Below, piece by piece: positions 10,830 to 22,249 of a stretch of DNA of 64,000 bases. Source of the DNA: Sapria himalayana (taxonomy: Eukaryota; Streptophyta; Magnoliopsida; Malpighiales; Rafflesiaceae). Under the pieces are notes generated by a model, which was not told the DNA's origin, searched no databases, and worked only from the letters and a program-made list of their open reading frames with translations. Within the stretch, counting starts at the first letter, position 1. The number at the start of each line of letters is the position of its first letter. The stretch is from assembly GCA_029783825.1 (NCBI GenBank), contig JAREIK010017918.1:496001-560000 (forward strand), read 5' to 3'. The position numbers and the translations under genes are program-made.

Positions 10830-12470
10830 GAAATAAATGAGTTGTGACATTTATCATGTCACGACTTTATTATACATTCCACTAGCCTATGAAGCTGTTG
10901 CGTTATTGGTCATCATTTATTGGTTGTAATTCTACAAAATCAATCATAATAATTTTTATACGTCACAACTCTATTACTGAATTAATTCAATTTTTTCAAT
11001 GTACAATGCAACCTTTATGACTACAATATTTTCTTGGAATTACAACAATATTATCTCTAAAATATCAAAATAATCACATTTTATTTTCATATCACAACAA
11101 CCAAATACTCTATTTATACAAAAAATCACAATATTTTCTAGCAAAGTCAATTGATACAGAGCTAAAAAAACAAAGTAAATTCAATCATGACAATATTTTC
11201 TATCACGACTTTGTTCTCCATGGAACATTACTCCAGTCACAACATTTTAACTACCACAATTTTATATTCTAAAAGAAAAATATCAAAATCATGATCATTC
11301 TCAATATCATAACTTTGTTTTTCATACATAAATGCACAAATCTTAATCATTCTCAGTGTTGCATATTTATATTCCAAAGAGAAATTATTTTAGTCATGGT
11401 CATAAACAGCATCATGACTAGATGTATCAAATGGGTCTGGCAGCCCAGACACATACCATGGCCAAGTCTAGTTCAATAGTGTTTGGCCTTGCACGGCATG
11501 ACACGGTCTAGAATCGTGCATCATGCTGGACCGAGCCACCCCATGGCACGATTCATGTCGTGCTGGGCCGGCATGAGCCATGCCTCATGCTGGGCCAGCA
11601 TGAGCCATGCCTCATGCTAGGTTAGGCACTACCCATGTGCTTTGCCTGGTGGCATGGTAAAATGGCCCAGGTGACCACTCGACGGGAGTCCCTTAGGGCA
11701 CAACGAGAGCAGTCTGAATTTTTTTTTTAACAATTAGGCCCTGACTTTGTGCCTAAGATGGGGCGAGATAAAAAAATAGACCACCCAATCATGGGATGGT
11801 CTAATTATTTTAAAAAATTGATCATGTGTCCAAAAGAATTCTTTCACAACTATATTCTTTCATAGCATGCAAAAGAATCTAGTAGATATGACATGGCAAT
11901 GCCACCATGCCGTGCAAGGTCGGTGGACCAAGTCATCATGTTATGTCTAGCACAATTATGTCTTGAAAATATAAGTCATATCAGCACAGCATGGCCCATT
12001 TAACACCTTTAATCGTGACATTGCACTCCAAAAAAAAGTTGCTTGAGTCATAGCAACCCTCGCTGCCATAACATTTATTCTCCAAAAAAATATCCAAGAT
12101 GACAATTAAATTACGACTTCATAACAACATTGCAATTTCTAACTTTAGGAAAATTAAATTTGGAGAAAAGAAACATTTAGAAGGTAGATTTGCCTTAACT
12201 TCTAACATTGTAACTCTAGAGAATCACACAAATCCCCAAAGTCAAAGAAATATTTAGAAGATTTGGAGAAAAAATGAGAAAGAGAAATTAGATTTCAAAC
12301 TAAGAGCATGTAGGTCTATACAACACAACTTTCAAACCTCAATCAAAGGCAAATCAAAATTGAATGCAAGTAATAATTATTTGGAATAAGGATTCAAGAC
12401 TTAGATCTTCATTGGCATCATCATTGAAACCCTCAATTTCATAAAATATTACTCAAAATATCACATGCAA
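10830..12470 (+). repeat. Gypsy-LTR-like tract with a recurring GTCATGAC/TCACGACTTT motif
   Basis: The motif tcatgac or tcacgactttgttctcc recurs every ~60-110 bases (for example 10857, 11207, 11411 and 12012), with variants such as gtcacaac and cataactttg. The same style of motif fills the LTRs of gypsy K (57400-58290 and 61450-62330), there on the other strand. I infer a decayed, opposite-orientation gypsy LTR or relative. No ends were found. MITE E is inserted in one motif copy. Confidence 0.4.
11419..12011 (+). mobile_element. hAT deletion derivative (MITE E), 593 bp
   Basis: Terminal repeat tagatgtatcaaatgggtc at 11419 and inverse ending tttaacaccttta at 12011, flanked by atcatgac (11411-11418) and atcgtgac (12012-12019), 7 of 8 identical. 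The interior has the GC-richer subterminal blocks with gtgccgtgc/ggcatgg motifs of the family and no transposase. Terminal repeats are more decayed than in MITE 1, so it is older. Confidence 0.88.
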
Positions 12471-13619
12471 GTTTTTTATAAATGTCAAATTAAATTGAGA
12501 TCTATAACTAGTTTTATGTACTTATATTTTGACGATGTGATATTATAATATTTAAAACTAAAATTTAGATTTTTACAATATCATAAATTTATATAGGTTA
12601 AGCATGGCGAACAATGACAAATATGTCAAGAAACATGATAATGCAATATAATAATAAAAAAGACAATCTCTTTAATATTAATAGATAAGATGAATATAGG
12701 TATGAAAATATGAGATTGAGATAAATTTGATTGTCATGAGTTTAACACATAAAATCAAAAGAACTAACATATTTATGATTAATCTATTGTGCATTTGTTA
12801 GAAAAACTGACATTCGAGTGATATAATAATTAAGTAGAATTTCTAAGTTAAGAGTTTCACCATAGTGTAGATATTGTGTCAGTTGTGATGAATAGTGACA
12901 GGTATATTATAGGACACACACAAATAGAAGTGTCTCATATAGTAGTTACCATCATGCAAATTATTTCTTCTTGTATGATTTTCATATGTGAGATTCGTGA
13001 GAAAATATATGTTAATTATCATAAGTATAACACTTACGAAATCAAAAGTACAATATTATACTATTTCACATATTTAAGATATTAAAGATCAAAGATTATA
13101 AATATATATTTGAAATAGTCATCAAGGATAATGAATATATTATCTAAAAGAAATAGAGTTGCGAATGACTCATAAATTGATTTACATGTAATTTTAATGG
13201 TAAAATATCGAAGACAACTATGAATGGATCATCCTTGAATCTTGATAGTGATAGTCCAAGAATAATAGATATCTTATATACTTTCACAATCTATGTGAGA
13301 TCAACATTGAAACTTAGAGTCTAAATATGATCATACACAAAGAAGTAAGTCAACCCTAGAGGTTAAGTATTCTTTCAAAAACTCAAGTCTATTTACTCAA
13401 CTCAAGAAATAATTGATTCATTATTAGTTTGTCAAACTAATTACATAATTCCTGTAGAATCGACATCTAAATTTAGATCAAATTTATTATTTGTACAACT
13501 CACATACTTATTAAACTTTGTTGGACAAAAAATAATTATTCAACAAACTTTTAGAATCGTATCATAAACAATAAGTTTTAACATTATAAAAAAGTCACAA
13601 CCATTATGCCTATAGTCTA
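12471..13619. other. AT-rich stretch, no recognised gene
   Basis: A plus-strand frame of 69 codons at 12876-13085 resembles nothing I know. Short similarities to LTR sequence are possible but not convincing. Confidence 0.4.
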
Positions 13620-13639
13620 TGAACAAAATCTCACATTAT

Positions 13640-14600
13640 AAAGCATTCTTCACATTTATAAGAATCCAATAATTATCTCCATATAAATTTGCATATGAAA
13701 ATCAAAAAAATGATTAACTATATTAACAAAATAAATAATATCTAAATTAATTATTTTTAGACAATTAAATTTTCTTATGATTCTCTTGTATCTAAAAGAA
13801 CTAACTGAAATATTTGTATATGTGAAGAATCTATACTTAATTCAAGCGATGAGTCGACCGATGTACATCTAAAAACATAAGATGCATCAAGAATATATTT
13901 AGAATATTTAGAATATATTCTAAATATTCTCAAGAATCAAAATAGGCAATCTTAAACTTAGATAAAATATCTCCAAAATATTTAGATACTCGATTCAAGC
14001 GACTGAATGTTAAACTTAGATAAAAATATTTAGAATATATTTCCTCTAAAAAACTAAAAAAAAAATTATCTCCAAAATAGGCAATCTCAAGAATCAAAAA
14101 ATACATAAGACGCATCAAATCTTTCATTTAAAATTCAATATACAATGATAATTTTAGTTGAAATATATTTAATTGATAATCTCTTATAACCAAAATATCA
14201 TCAATATATAATATAAATATCATATATTATCAATGTAATTCATATCAAATTAAAAAGATAATTTGATACACATCTTCAAATATCAAAATTAATAAGTAAT
14301 ATATATATTTGTTAACTCATGCTATTAGAAATTATTTCTAGCCATAAAGAGCTTTTTATACTATACATGTATTACTTAGTTTGAAATTGATTAACTTTTC
14401 CTTCAAATTTAATTCACTATATATCAATTTAGCATTCATTAAAGGCTTACCTAGAGACTTTGGAACAAGATAGCATATATAAGTACAAGTGATTACATTT
14501 AGTTCATCCAATATAAAATATCATCATCATGAATGATTAAGTATCTCAAATAAATATCGAAGAACTATAACTATCAAAAGATGATAAGAAACTAAAATAT
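13640..14600 (-). pseudogene. copia reverse transcriptase/RNase H remnant with YIDD box
   Basis: On the minus strand ILYIDDILVIRDYQ is encoded around 14180-14215 (YIDD at 14197-14208), matching the copia catalytic box. Upstream, near 14450-14560, sequence parallels the pre-RT segment of copia I (compare 4200-4340). Downstream, 13700-14127 is rearranged, with blocks duplicated locally, so the connection and RNase H region is scrambled. The product is dead. Confidence 0.7.
13876..14122. repeat. Scrambled local duplications within copia II
   Basis: Blocks recur in a shuffled order: cataagatgcatcaa at 13876 and cataagacgcatcaa at 14104, aaataggcaatct at 13941 and 14076, and taaacttagataaa at 13952 and 14011. 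This looks like local slippage or repair-associated duplication rather than simple tandem repeats. Confidence 0.7.
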
Positions 14601-15246
14601 ATAATATAAAAATATGAGAAAAAATACTTTAAATAAGGGAGACACATTAGTTTTTTTGTAAAAAATATGATAAGAAACTAAAATATGCGTTCTATAACTA
14701 TGTAGAATGCATCTTTAATTTTTTTTTGTAAAATAATCAAAAGGTCTAACACAAAGTCGATACTCTGAACATGATGAATTGAATTGATAGGTGCCTCAAC
14801 TGAGAAAAACTATAGAGGTATTCATCTAATATACATTTTTAGGTTGTAATCATCAAGCCTCTTAATTTTTATCTCCCCCTCCAAGGGAGACACATACCTT
14901 GTGTACTTTGAGATACTCACATTAGTTTCCTTCTAACTCATGCTTCTAAGAGCCCTAATAAAATTGTGATTTGACGAGACATCAAGAGATGTCCCACTTT
15001 ACTCCTCAACATAATTATGTTAATAGTATCAAGTACAAGAGCATATTCAATTGTCACTCTACCTAGAATAATAATTAGACATGAAAATTATTTTATCACT
15101 TTGATATTCAAATATATGTCTTTCTTGATCAAATCCCTAAAAATGACATATCTTCAATAAATATCATATTCACACTCATAATAACCTAACTGACATCTAA
15201 TGAGCAGCATATGTACCCATAATAAATACTAAAGTACTTTTATAAT
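14601..15246. other. AT-rich stretch, probably copia II pol remains
   Basis: By position it lies between the reverse-transcriptase remnant and the Mutator-like element. A few minus-strand pieces look like polyprotein sequence but no motif can be named. A run of pyrimidines (atctccccctccaaggga, ~14870) is the only compositional oddity. Confidence 0.35.
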
Positions 15247-16641
15247 ATGTTTAAAAATTAAAAAGATAAAATCGGTTCACTGGAGATAGTATTGACCAAA
15301 ATATTGCACAATGCCGACAACGAGAATGCCGAAATTTGATTCCTACTGAAGCCGGCAAAGAGAAAGGTGGCATTTGAGGTTTTATAGATTTAGGGTTTTA
15401 AGGTTTTGCATAGTTTTAGAATTTTAAGGTTTAATATCAAGTGGTTATAGGTTTTAATAATGATAGCTTAACTTAATACTTTTATAACTATTGTTAATTA
15501 ATTAACTACTATGAAAATGGTCATGGATGATAAAAAAATAGCTTAATTCTTTCTAATATTTTGGGAAAGTTTTGTTTTCACTATTAGTAATTTTGTTATA
15601 AATGGTGCATTATCTATGTAAAAAAACTTGATTAATTAAGAGACTAGAAAAAACTTATGAGACAAAATATGCATAAGTTGGAGGGAAAGTCTCGTTCCAT
15701 ATAAAAAAATCAAGTGTTTCCATAATTAAAAAAATAAGATGACAATAATACGATGAAAATTATGAAGCGTCAATGTTTTAATATGAATAGTTGCATATAG
15801 ATTATTAAGGAATCAAGAGAATGGTAGACATTGCAACCTCTTACAATGTTACCTCTGTAACCTCTCACTTGCAGTTGTTTTCTAATTATAGAGTTGAAGA
15901 CTTTGACACACTCAATATGAAAAACTCAAGTTACTCTAAGTTGATAAAGATAAGTGATGGTTATTTTAAGTTGATATTATAAATTTATGTGTTAATTTAA
16001 TTCCAATATTAGTCTTAAATAAGGTCATGGAAGCACCTTTACTTGATCATGAATAAAAAATTAAAGGAATGCACTTTCTCATAAACTCTCAAAAAAAAAA
16101 AAAAATCTTTCAGCTTTTTTCTCTTCTTTTATTTGATAATTTTTTTTCATACCACTTCTTATAATGTGTATTCAAAAATATAAGAAATTATTTTAATCTC
16201 TTCTAATAGGAACTGACATAACCTTTAAAGTTTAAAATAAATACAAGTATAAAATCAACCTTAAATGAGCAAAGGGGTTTATCCTTCATGCAACCGAACC
16301 TAAACTAGCTTGTTTGGGGGCACGGTTGTTAAAAATAGTTTATTGACAATTTTTTTTCTTTTATTCGAAATTGGTTTAAAAAACATATTTTTCCATAAAA
16401 TAAACTCGTAAGAATAAGATGCCTTTATTTATTTTACTTATTAAAAATATTATGAGAAACATGATTTTAATTCAAATATCATCGTTGCGATCAACAACAA
16501 TTGATTTAATTCAAATGTTGCCGTCCTCGTTTCCGCCTTCAGTAGGAATCAAATATCAACGTTCACGTTACCGGCTCTACGCACTACTTTAGTCAATATT
16601 TTCTCCTGCAAACTGATTTTATCTTTTATATTTTCAAACAT
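15247..16641. mobile_element. Mutator-like (MULE-type) non-autonomous element, ~1.4 kb
   Basis: Long terminal inverted repeats: 15247-15361 reads in the same order as the reverse complement of 16527-16641. Shared blocks include aaaagataaaatc, agtattgac/aatattgac, and gatttgattcctactgaag, which is near identical in both arms. Arms of ~115 bp with substitutions fit the Mutator superfamily better than hAT or CACTA. No transposase is seen between the arms. A 9-bp target duplication could not be set, because the inverted similarity seems to run on into the flanks. Confidence 0.7.
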
Positions 16642-16959
16642 CATATTTCTATATAAAACTCGCATAACCAAGCATATTCTCTCCATCACGAGAAAGAAAT
16701 TTGAATAAAACAAGTAAGCTCATATCTTATATAGAAGGTGAAAAAATTTACATACAAAAATTGATATATGATATGACTTGAAAGGATATTAAACGACATT
16801 CAATTAACCAAAAAATCAATAATTAATATTTGTCTTCAAAAATATCTATGAATACTTCAATACAGTAAAAATATACAAGTCAACTCGACTAAATATAATT
16901 TTTTTCTTTTAGTAACTTCATTCTATGTATAAGTGTTAACACAAAAAATCTAGTAAATC

Positions 16960-17540
16960 ATTTAATATTCCTTGAAAAAACCAAAAAATTAATAAAAAAT
17001 ATATTATAAAATATTATTATTTTTATATTTTAATATTAGAGCCAAACTATATTTCTATCATTTAATTAAATTTCAAAAAAATTATAAAATTTAAGATTTT
17101 TTAAAAAAATAAAGTATTTATATTTAGTACAATCATTAATAAAAATAATAAAATATATCAAATTATTATATGTGATCATCTTGCAAGGCTCCAAATATAT
17201 AAATAAATCAGATAGAATAAATATCTATTTAACACCCTCCTAATATGCCGAATAAAAAACACGAATATATTTTTCTAACTAACATAACTCATAGTTAATA
17301 AAAGTCAACTCATTGATACTTAGTTTTACAGTCTTCGACTTATCCAATAATATATATTAAAATTGAGAGAGTTTAATTAGATGATCAATAGTAGTCAAAT
17401 ATCTAGAGAGACTAATGAGAGTGAAAACAAACCAACACATTCCATCTGGCTCAATCACTAAAAATTCATATGCTTTGGCCATCAATCGTACATTGAAACA
17501 TCATAAAAAAATAAATGCAATGTTTTAGTTAAACTATTTA
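16960..17540 (-). pseudogene. copia integrase remnant
   Basis: Minus-strand translation near 17090-17190 gives YFIIFINDCTKYKYFIFLKN, the copia integrase core block (YF-TFIDD-TR--W-YFLK in the family, where the second aspartate belongs to the D,D,35E triad). Here the first D of IDD has become N. Just upstream, near 17240-17280, is a decayed cysteine/GK block, and 17340-17500 matches copia I 4843-5079. Integrase normally joins element DNA to the chromosome. This copy is broken by stops. Confidence 0.65.
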
Positions 17541-18639
17541 GTAAAATAACTGACTTAAAATAAATTATAATAAAAATAATATACAAAATAAATGCACATC
17601 AAAAAAAATAAGCTCAATATTAATATTGATTTTTATGACAATACAATGATGTCATTAATCATAATAATATCAAAAATTATATATTCAACAAAATAAGAAA
17701 AAAGAATACAATAGAAGTATAATCGTTAAAAATTAACTCAAAAGTTTAGAATAAGATAATGAGAAAAGAGAATAATTGAAATACAAGTGTCTTGATTAGA
17801 GATAATAGCTCTCAAAGAAAGAAATTTGAAATATTTCTCATAATTAAATATAACAAGACTAACAAATGTACACGTGAAAGGTACAATTTGAGTAAATCTG
17901 ATAATTTTCTATACAATCTCAAAATCTCAAAACATCCTTTGTAAGTTATGATGCAGAATCTAATACCTCTCCTAGGTGTGTCCTAGTCTTTTACAAAAAA
18001 AAAGTAAGTCACTATCAACTTCTACCAACTAGAAACACCCTTCCCGGCTCTCTCCACTAATACCATTCAGAAAAATCACTATATTAATATGACAAATCAA
18101 CTCAATTTACTCGATATAGGAAAGTTGTAAATGCATGAATTAATCTCAAATAAATCTCCAAAAAAATTGAAAGTTTTCTTTCACTAAAAATCTATATCTG
18201 CCAAATAATATTTTACTCCATAAACAAATACAAAAATAAAATATTATAAATTTGATCACTCAATATCAGCATTGTCAAATATATTAATATACATATCACC
18301 TGATCAATCATCTCACACAATTGTATCTAAACTATATAAATAAAACATTTTATTCTAATTAAGCAATATGTTTACCAACGATTGAGTAATTCTAGTGTAT
18401 AAGTAAAGCCTCCCAAATAGTATATGCGTCGATTGGAAATCAATCATATGATTCAACCATGATTGACTCATCCAACAAATATCTCACATATCATTGGCTC
18501 AATAATCAAACTCTTTGTGAAATAAACCACAATGAATAAGTGTTTGCCTATAATTTCCATTGAGTTATCATCAATGATCATTCATTAATTATCATTATTC
18601 TTCATTGAAAAAAATAAAAATCATCGCAAAACACACAAT

Positions 18640-18952
18640 TATACACCACCATAGTTGCCAAACACCACCATGACACCACAACACCACCACAACACCCTCA
18701 TAGAAACCACCATAGAATCACTTCACCACCACACCTCCACAACACAATGTTCACAACACCACAGAAGCAAACACACTAAAAAATAAATTACACCATCACA
18801 TAATTACATCACCATCATTTATACTACTACCTAACATCAATACTTATTGTTATCGACACTAATACACAATGCACCACCATGCACATCACTATGTACCACT
18901 AACCTTTGAACCCCACAACACCCCCATCAACCCTAGAACCATCTAATATTAT
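18640..18952 (-). other. Leader tract and primer-binding site of copia II
   Basis: An ACC/CCA-rich tract (18640-18910) leads to a decayed tRNA-Met-type primer site, read on the minus strand as taatattagatgg (18937-18949), next to the LTR edge at 18953 (tgttagattttgc on the plus strand). Confidence 0.55.
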
Positions 18953-19430
18953 GTTAGATTTTGCAGAAAATCAAGGAGATGAAGAAAAAAAGAGAAAAAA
19001 GAGAGGAGTAGAAAAATAACATTACTTTTTCATTATTTTGAAAAATAACATAACACATATATACTCGAGTTGAAAGAATTTGCATGTCAGGTACCTCATA
19101 AGAAAAAATAAAATGAAGTAAAATCAAAATAAAATAAAATCTAAACATAATAAAACCTTACTCTTTAGAATCAATATATTTTGTACATGGTGCGTGAGGA
19201 TTCTATATGAGAGTCATCATAATATGAACTAATAAATTTATATACTACCAAAAAGTGGTTCTCTTCTAGTTAAAGATTTAAATAAGACTCGAGAGAAGGA
19301 AGAGCAAAAAATTTAGATATATTCATTAAATCTCCATTCTTAATAAACTCATTAAAAAATAAATTATGCTAAAAAATATAGTATTAACACTCATCAATAC
19401 AATATCTTCTTTTAGATATTAATGTAACCA
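18953..19430 (-). repeat. LTR of copia II (approximate outer end)
   Basis: Begins tgttagattttgcag, immediately next to the primer site, and has a purine-rich start and the block acattactttttcatta shared with the copia III LTR (10010-10025). The outer end was not determined. From about 19440 the sequence switches to pol-like sequence of copia IV. Confidence 0.5.
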
Positions 19431-19790
19431 AAGAAGAAATATTTTTTTATCTTAGGTGTCATTTAGTCATGTCCTAGGAAGAGATCATAAACAATACAAA
19501 TTCTCACAAATATTTTGAAAGATAAGTTGAATAATCTTTCTCTAAGATATAAGATCTAAAAATATATAATAAAAATAATAGAAAAGAAGATTCAAATAAT
19601 TTATGATTTAAATCAAATATCTCCAATGATACTTCGAAACACTTTTACCAAAAAAATATCCAAGTCAACTTAATTAAATATTTTTTTTTCTTCATACAAT
19701 CTTACTCTGTAAGGATATACTAGCACAAAAAAAGTATAGTATAATCACATAATCAATAAGATAAATGCTTAGGTTATCAAGCATATATTA

Positions 19791-20483
19791 TATTAAAGAT
19801 TCTAAATTTACATTTAAAATTTACTATTTTATGTCGTTTCTTTATCTTTTAGTTTTTTTTATGTTTTAATAGATGGGTCAAATGGGTCGAGCAGCACGAG
19901 CAAGGCCCGCAATATGCTCGATTCAATTGTGCTAGGCTTGGCACAACATGGTCCAGAATCATGATTAAACTGACTTCGTGCCGGCACATGGCATGGGTCA
20001 TCTCATGTAGTGCCATGCCAGGATTGCATGGGCCATGTGCTTGACATGCCAACACAAAATAGTAACACTAGCCACATGGCACTGCCTGACTGGCCAATGC
20101 CAACCAAGGGCCACTGCAGCACTTCCCACTACCCACTATCCACTACCAGTACCATGATAAAATGACAAGCAACTTGACCCATGGCCAACCCAACATAATC
20201 TAGCAATCCTAAATGATGAAGCCGAGCCTAGCTTCCATGTTGTCATGTCGAAATAGCACGATCTGAATACCCAATTCATATTGTGTCCAACAAGGCATGA
20301 TGGCATAACTAGACCACCAAAATTTGAACCGTACTAGCTCGACATAACTCAATTAACACCTCTATGTTTTGATGAGAATCCAACTTATAAGTTGTCATAA
20401 TCAATTTATCATTTATATCAGAGCATTTCATGTATAATGTTTTTAATTAAGTTAAAAAAGTTCATCATTGTTTAAATGTTACA
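19791..20483 (+). repeat. 5' LTR of the host-fragment-carrying element, split by MITE F
   Basis: The two pieces 19791-19869 and 20365-20483 together align with the right LTR at 22250-22448. The join lies exactly at the MITE F target duplication (tgttttaa / tgttttga). Confidence 0.75.
19870..20364 (+). mobile_element. hAT deletion derivative (MITE F), 495 bp
   Basis: Terminal repeat tagatgggtcaaatgggtc at 19870, inverse ending ttaacacctcta at 20364, flanked by tgttttaa (19862-19869) and tgttttga (20365-20372), 7 of 8 identical. The right LTR of the host element, at ~22320, gives the undisturbed target (tttatgttttaatgagag). No transposase inside. The interior has many TG/CA steps where younger copies keep CpG. 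Confidence 0.9.
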
Positions 20484-20500
20484 CGGTATCAAAGTGATTC
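20484..20500 (+). other. Primer-binding site of the small LTR element
   Basis: cggtatcaaagtgattc lies directly after the left LTR end (ttaca) and matches the tRNA-initiator-Met-type site TGGTATCAGAGCGA with a few changes. It fixes the element orientation as plus. Confidence 0.7.
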
Positions 20501-21265
20501 CTCTAGAAGAAAAAACCTTGAAAGAATGTGGGAATGGAAAAGGAACAAGAACCCAAGAGAAGAGGGCAAACCCACTATCCACTAACTCCTCTTGTCGCAC
20601 ACCCACTGTGATTGACAGAAAAGTCAAAAAAAGCGTGTAGCTGTAGATGCCACAGTGAATATCATCATTAAATTCTAGCAGGAGTTTTCCAAAGTGCTGC
20701 ATTGATTGTGTGCATTACCATCATCTACTGTAAAGCTTCCAATCTTCAAAGCTTGCACCCAATTCCCGAAGCATCCATAAAATCCAAATTTTGGCTGCCA
20801 ATCAGCATTCCAATTCCAATTTCAATTCAAGTTGAATCAGCAGTGTTAAGACAAAACCATTTTGCATTATGTTTAGTATTACTTGGATAGCATATTATCT
20901 GACACAGGAGCTCAGTGATTAAGTCATGGTAGTAGGATTCCAACCCCTAATTGGGATGTCTTGGCCAACATAGACTCTGCTGGAGGAGTCACCAGGGCTG
21001 ATGTTGTTCCCAGAAATGTAGAACAGCTTTTGGTTGATGCTTAAAATAGTGATAATGAATCTCATCCCTAAGACTGCAAGCTTTGAAAACTCTTACGCTT
21101 TGTGAATGATACCATCATTGTATCAAGACTAGTTGAAACTGTTGCCTCAAGTCCTGAAAAAACGTAAAAAGAATGTGCTTTTGCTACTAAAACTAAAAGC
21201 AGTGATGTGAAGTCTATCATCAGGAGTATCTGCAATATGCTGCGCAAAGCGCATTGGGAAGGCTC
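20500..21265 (+). other. Captured non-element sequence, origin unidentified
   Basis: Composition is much less AT-rich than the surroundings and resembles transcribed host sequence. Plus-strand reading of 20955-21200 gives WDVLANIDSAGG, RADVVPRNVEQLLVDA and LRFVNDTIIVSRLVETV, separated by stops or shifts, which looks like a decayed coding exon of an unknown, helical-looking protein. 20500-20950 may be untranslated leader of the captured gene. I do not recognise a family. Confidence 0.4.
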
Positions 21266-21269
21266 GCTC

Positions 21270-21720
21270 TGGATCCTAGAAATCATAAAATAGCTTTAGA
21301 GCATAAGGATTTCTATATATGAGTAGAGCAATCTCTTTTTTTTTGGTGATATATATTATCAGCTGCATGATTATGGTATGTGCATAGTGAAAATTGAGGA
21401 AGCTAGTTGGCTGGATCCACATTTTGTCAAGTGTTATGGAAACATGACAAATACTTGGAAGGAAAAGGGTGATATTGATCTAGCAAATCGTTATTTTTTG
21501 TTTGCCATTGAGCTTCGTCTCAACTTCACTGATGCCTGGGGAAGCATGGCCAGTGCCAGTTCTTACATGAGAAAGGAAGCCCTAATGAGGCAACACAATG
21601 TTGTCATCCAGCACTAACATTTAATCCTCTTCTGGTAGATGAACATTGCAATATTGGCAACTTGATGAAGGCACAGAGCCTGGTACAGGAAGCTTATAGT
21701 TTCTGTCTTGAAACCTCTCG
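21270..21720 (+). pseudogene. O-GlcNAc transferase (SECRET AGENT-like) TPR fragment
   Basis: The intact protein of this family transfers O-GlcNAc to nuclear and cytosolic proteins and has an N-terminal TPR array and a C-terminal glycosyltransferase. Here only TPR sequence is present: NLFFFGDIYYQLHDYGMC (from ~21330), WLDPHFVKCYGNM, WKEKGDIDLANRYFLFAIEL and NFTDAWGSMASA, then after a shift NPLLVDEHCNIGNLMKAQ and LVQEAYSFCLE (to ~21720). These match the repeat spacing and wording of plant SECRET AGENT. Two or more frameshifts and no catalytic domain make it a dead fragment. It lies in the same orientation as the enclosing LTR element, which suggests transduction of an mRNA, although a T-run just before the fragment could be an intron relic. 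Confidence 0.75.
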
Positions 21721-22009
21721 CATAAAATGCATGTTGTTGCCTGGTTTGGGGCAACAACAAACACTGTATGTTGTGTTAGGCTATGCTGTTGGAGTTCTCC
21801 TACATTATGGCAAAACGGGGTTAATGTCATCTGCTGGCAATTCATGTGCTCCTATTATAATTGGATGATTGAGCAGCAGATGTTATGCCTTTTGAGGAGT
21901 AGCCTTTGTTAGATAAATAAAGGGTTGTTTTCCCCATTTCAGCAAGGAGAGAGTATTGTTTCCTGTCATTAGGTCTCCCCAATTCAGCTAAGAGATCACT
22001 AATAATTTT
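21721..22009 (+). other. Captured sequence after the TPR fragment, unidentified
   Basis: Host-like composition continues. A plus-strand frame 21662-21868 runs through it after the TPR match ends, but I recognise no family beyond ~21720. It may be intron, 3' untranslated sequence, or a second captured gene. Confidence 0.4.
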
Positions 22010-22249
22010 GATTCTATAGTAAAATGACTAATGACAATTATTTGATTCTAATTCAAATTTCAACTAATTAATGATTAATTCTAGTTCAAACAGTTCAAAT
22101 TACAACTAGTTCAAATCAATTCAGTTTTTAAATGACTAATGATTTGATTCTAATTTAAACCAACTCATAATTATAATTTAATTTTAATTCACATTGACTC
22201 ATAATTTATGAAAAATATTTCAACTTTTACATTTCAATTTAAAGAGGAG
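22010..22249 (+). repeat. Degenerate repeats of taattcaaat type and polypurine tract
   Basis: Short blocks (gattctaattcaaatt, attctagttcaaac, ttctaatttaaacc) recur every ~25-35 bases up to the purine tract 22241-22249 that primes plus-strand synthesis in LTR elements. This is probably the only original internal sequence of the element. Confidence 0.55.

Larger units (their letters stand above)
13620..19430 (-). mobile_element. Ty1/copia copy II, minus strand, split by a Mutator-like element
   Basis: Right to left on the minus strand: LTR (from 18953), primer site, ACC-rich leader (18640-18910), gag-like sequence shared with copia I (about 18000-18600), integrase remnants (16960-17540), then the inverted-repeat element 15247-16641, and reverse transcriptase/RNase H remnants (13640-14600). 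The order fits one copia element carrying a younger insertion, though the two halves might come from separate copies. All frames are broken. Confidence 0.6.

Noticed and set aside
15385..15400. Telomere-like tttaggg
   Set aside because: A single copy in AT-rich sequence within the Mutator-like element, with no array.
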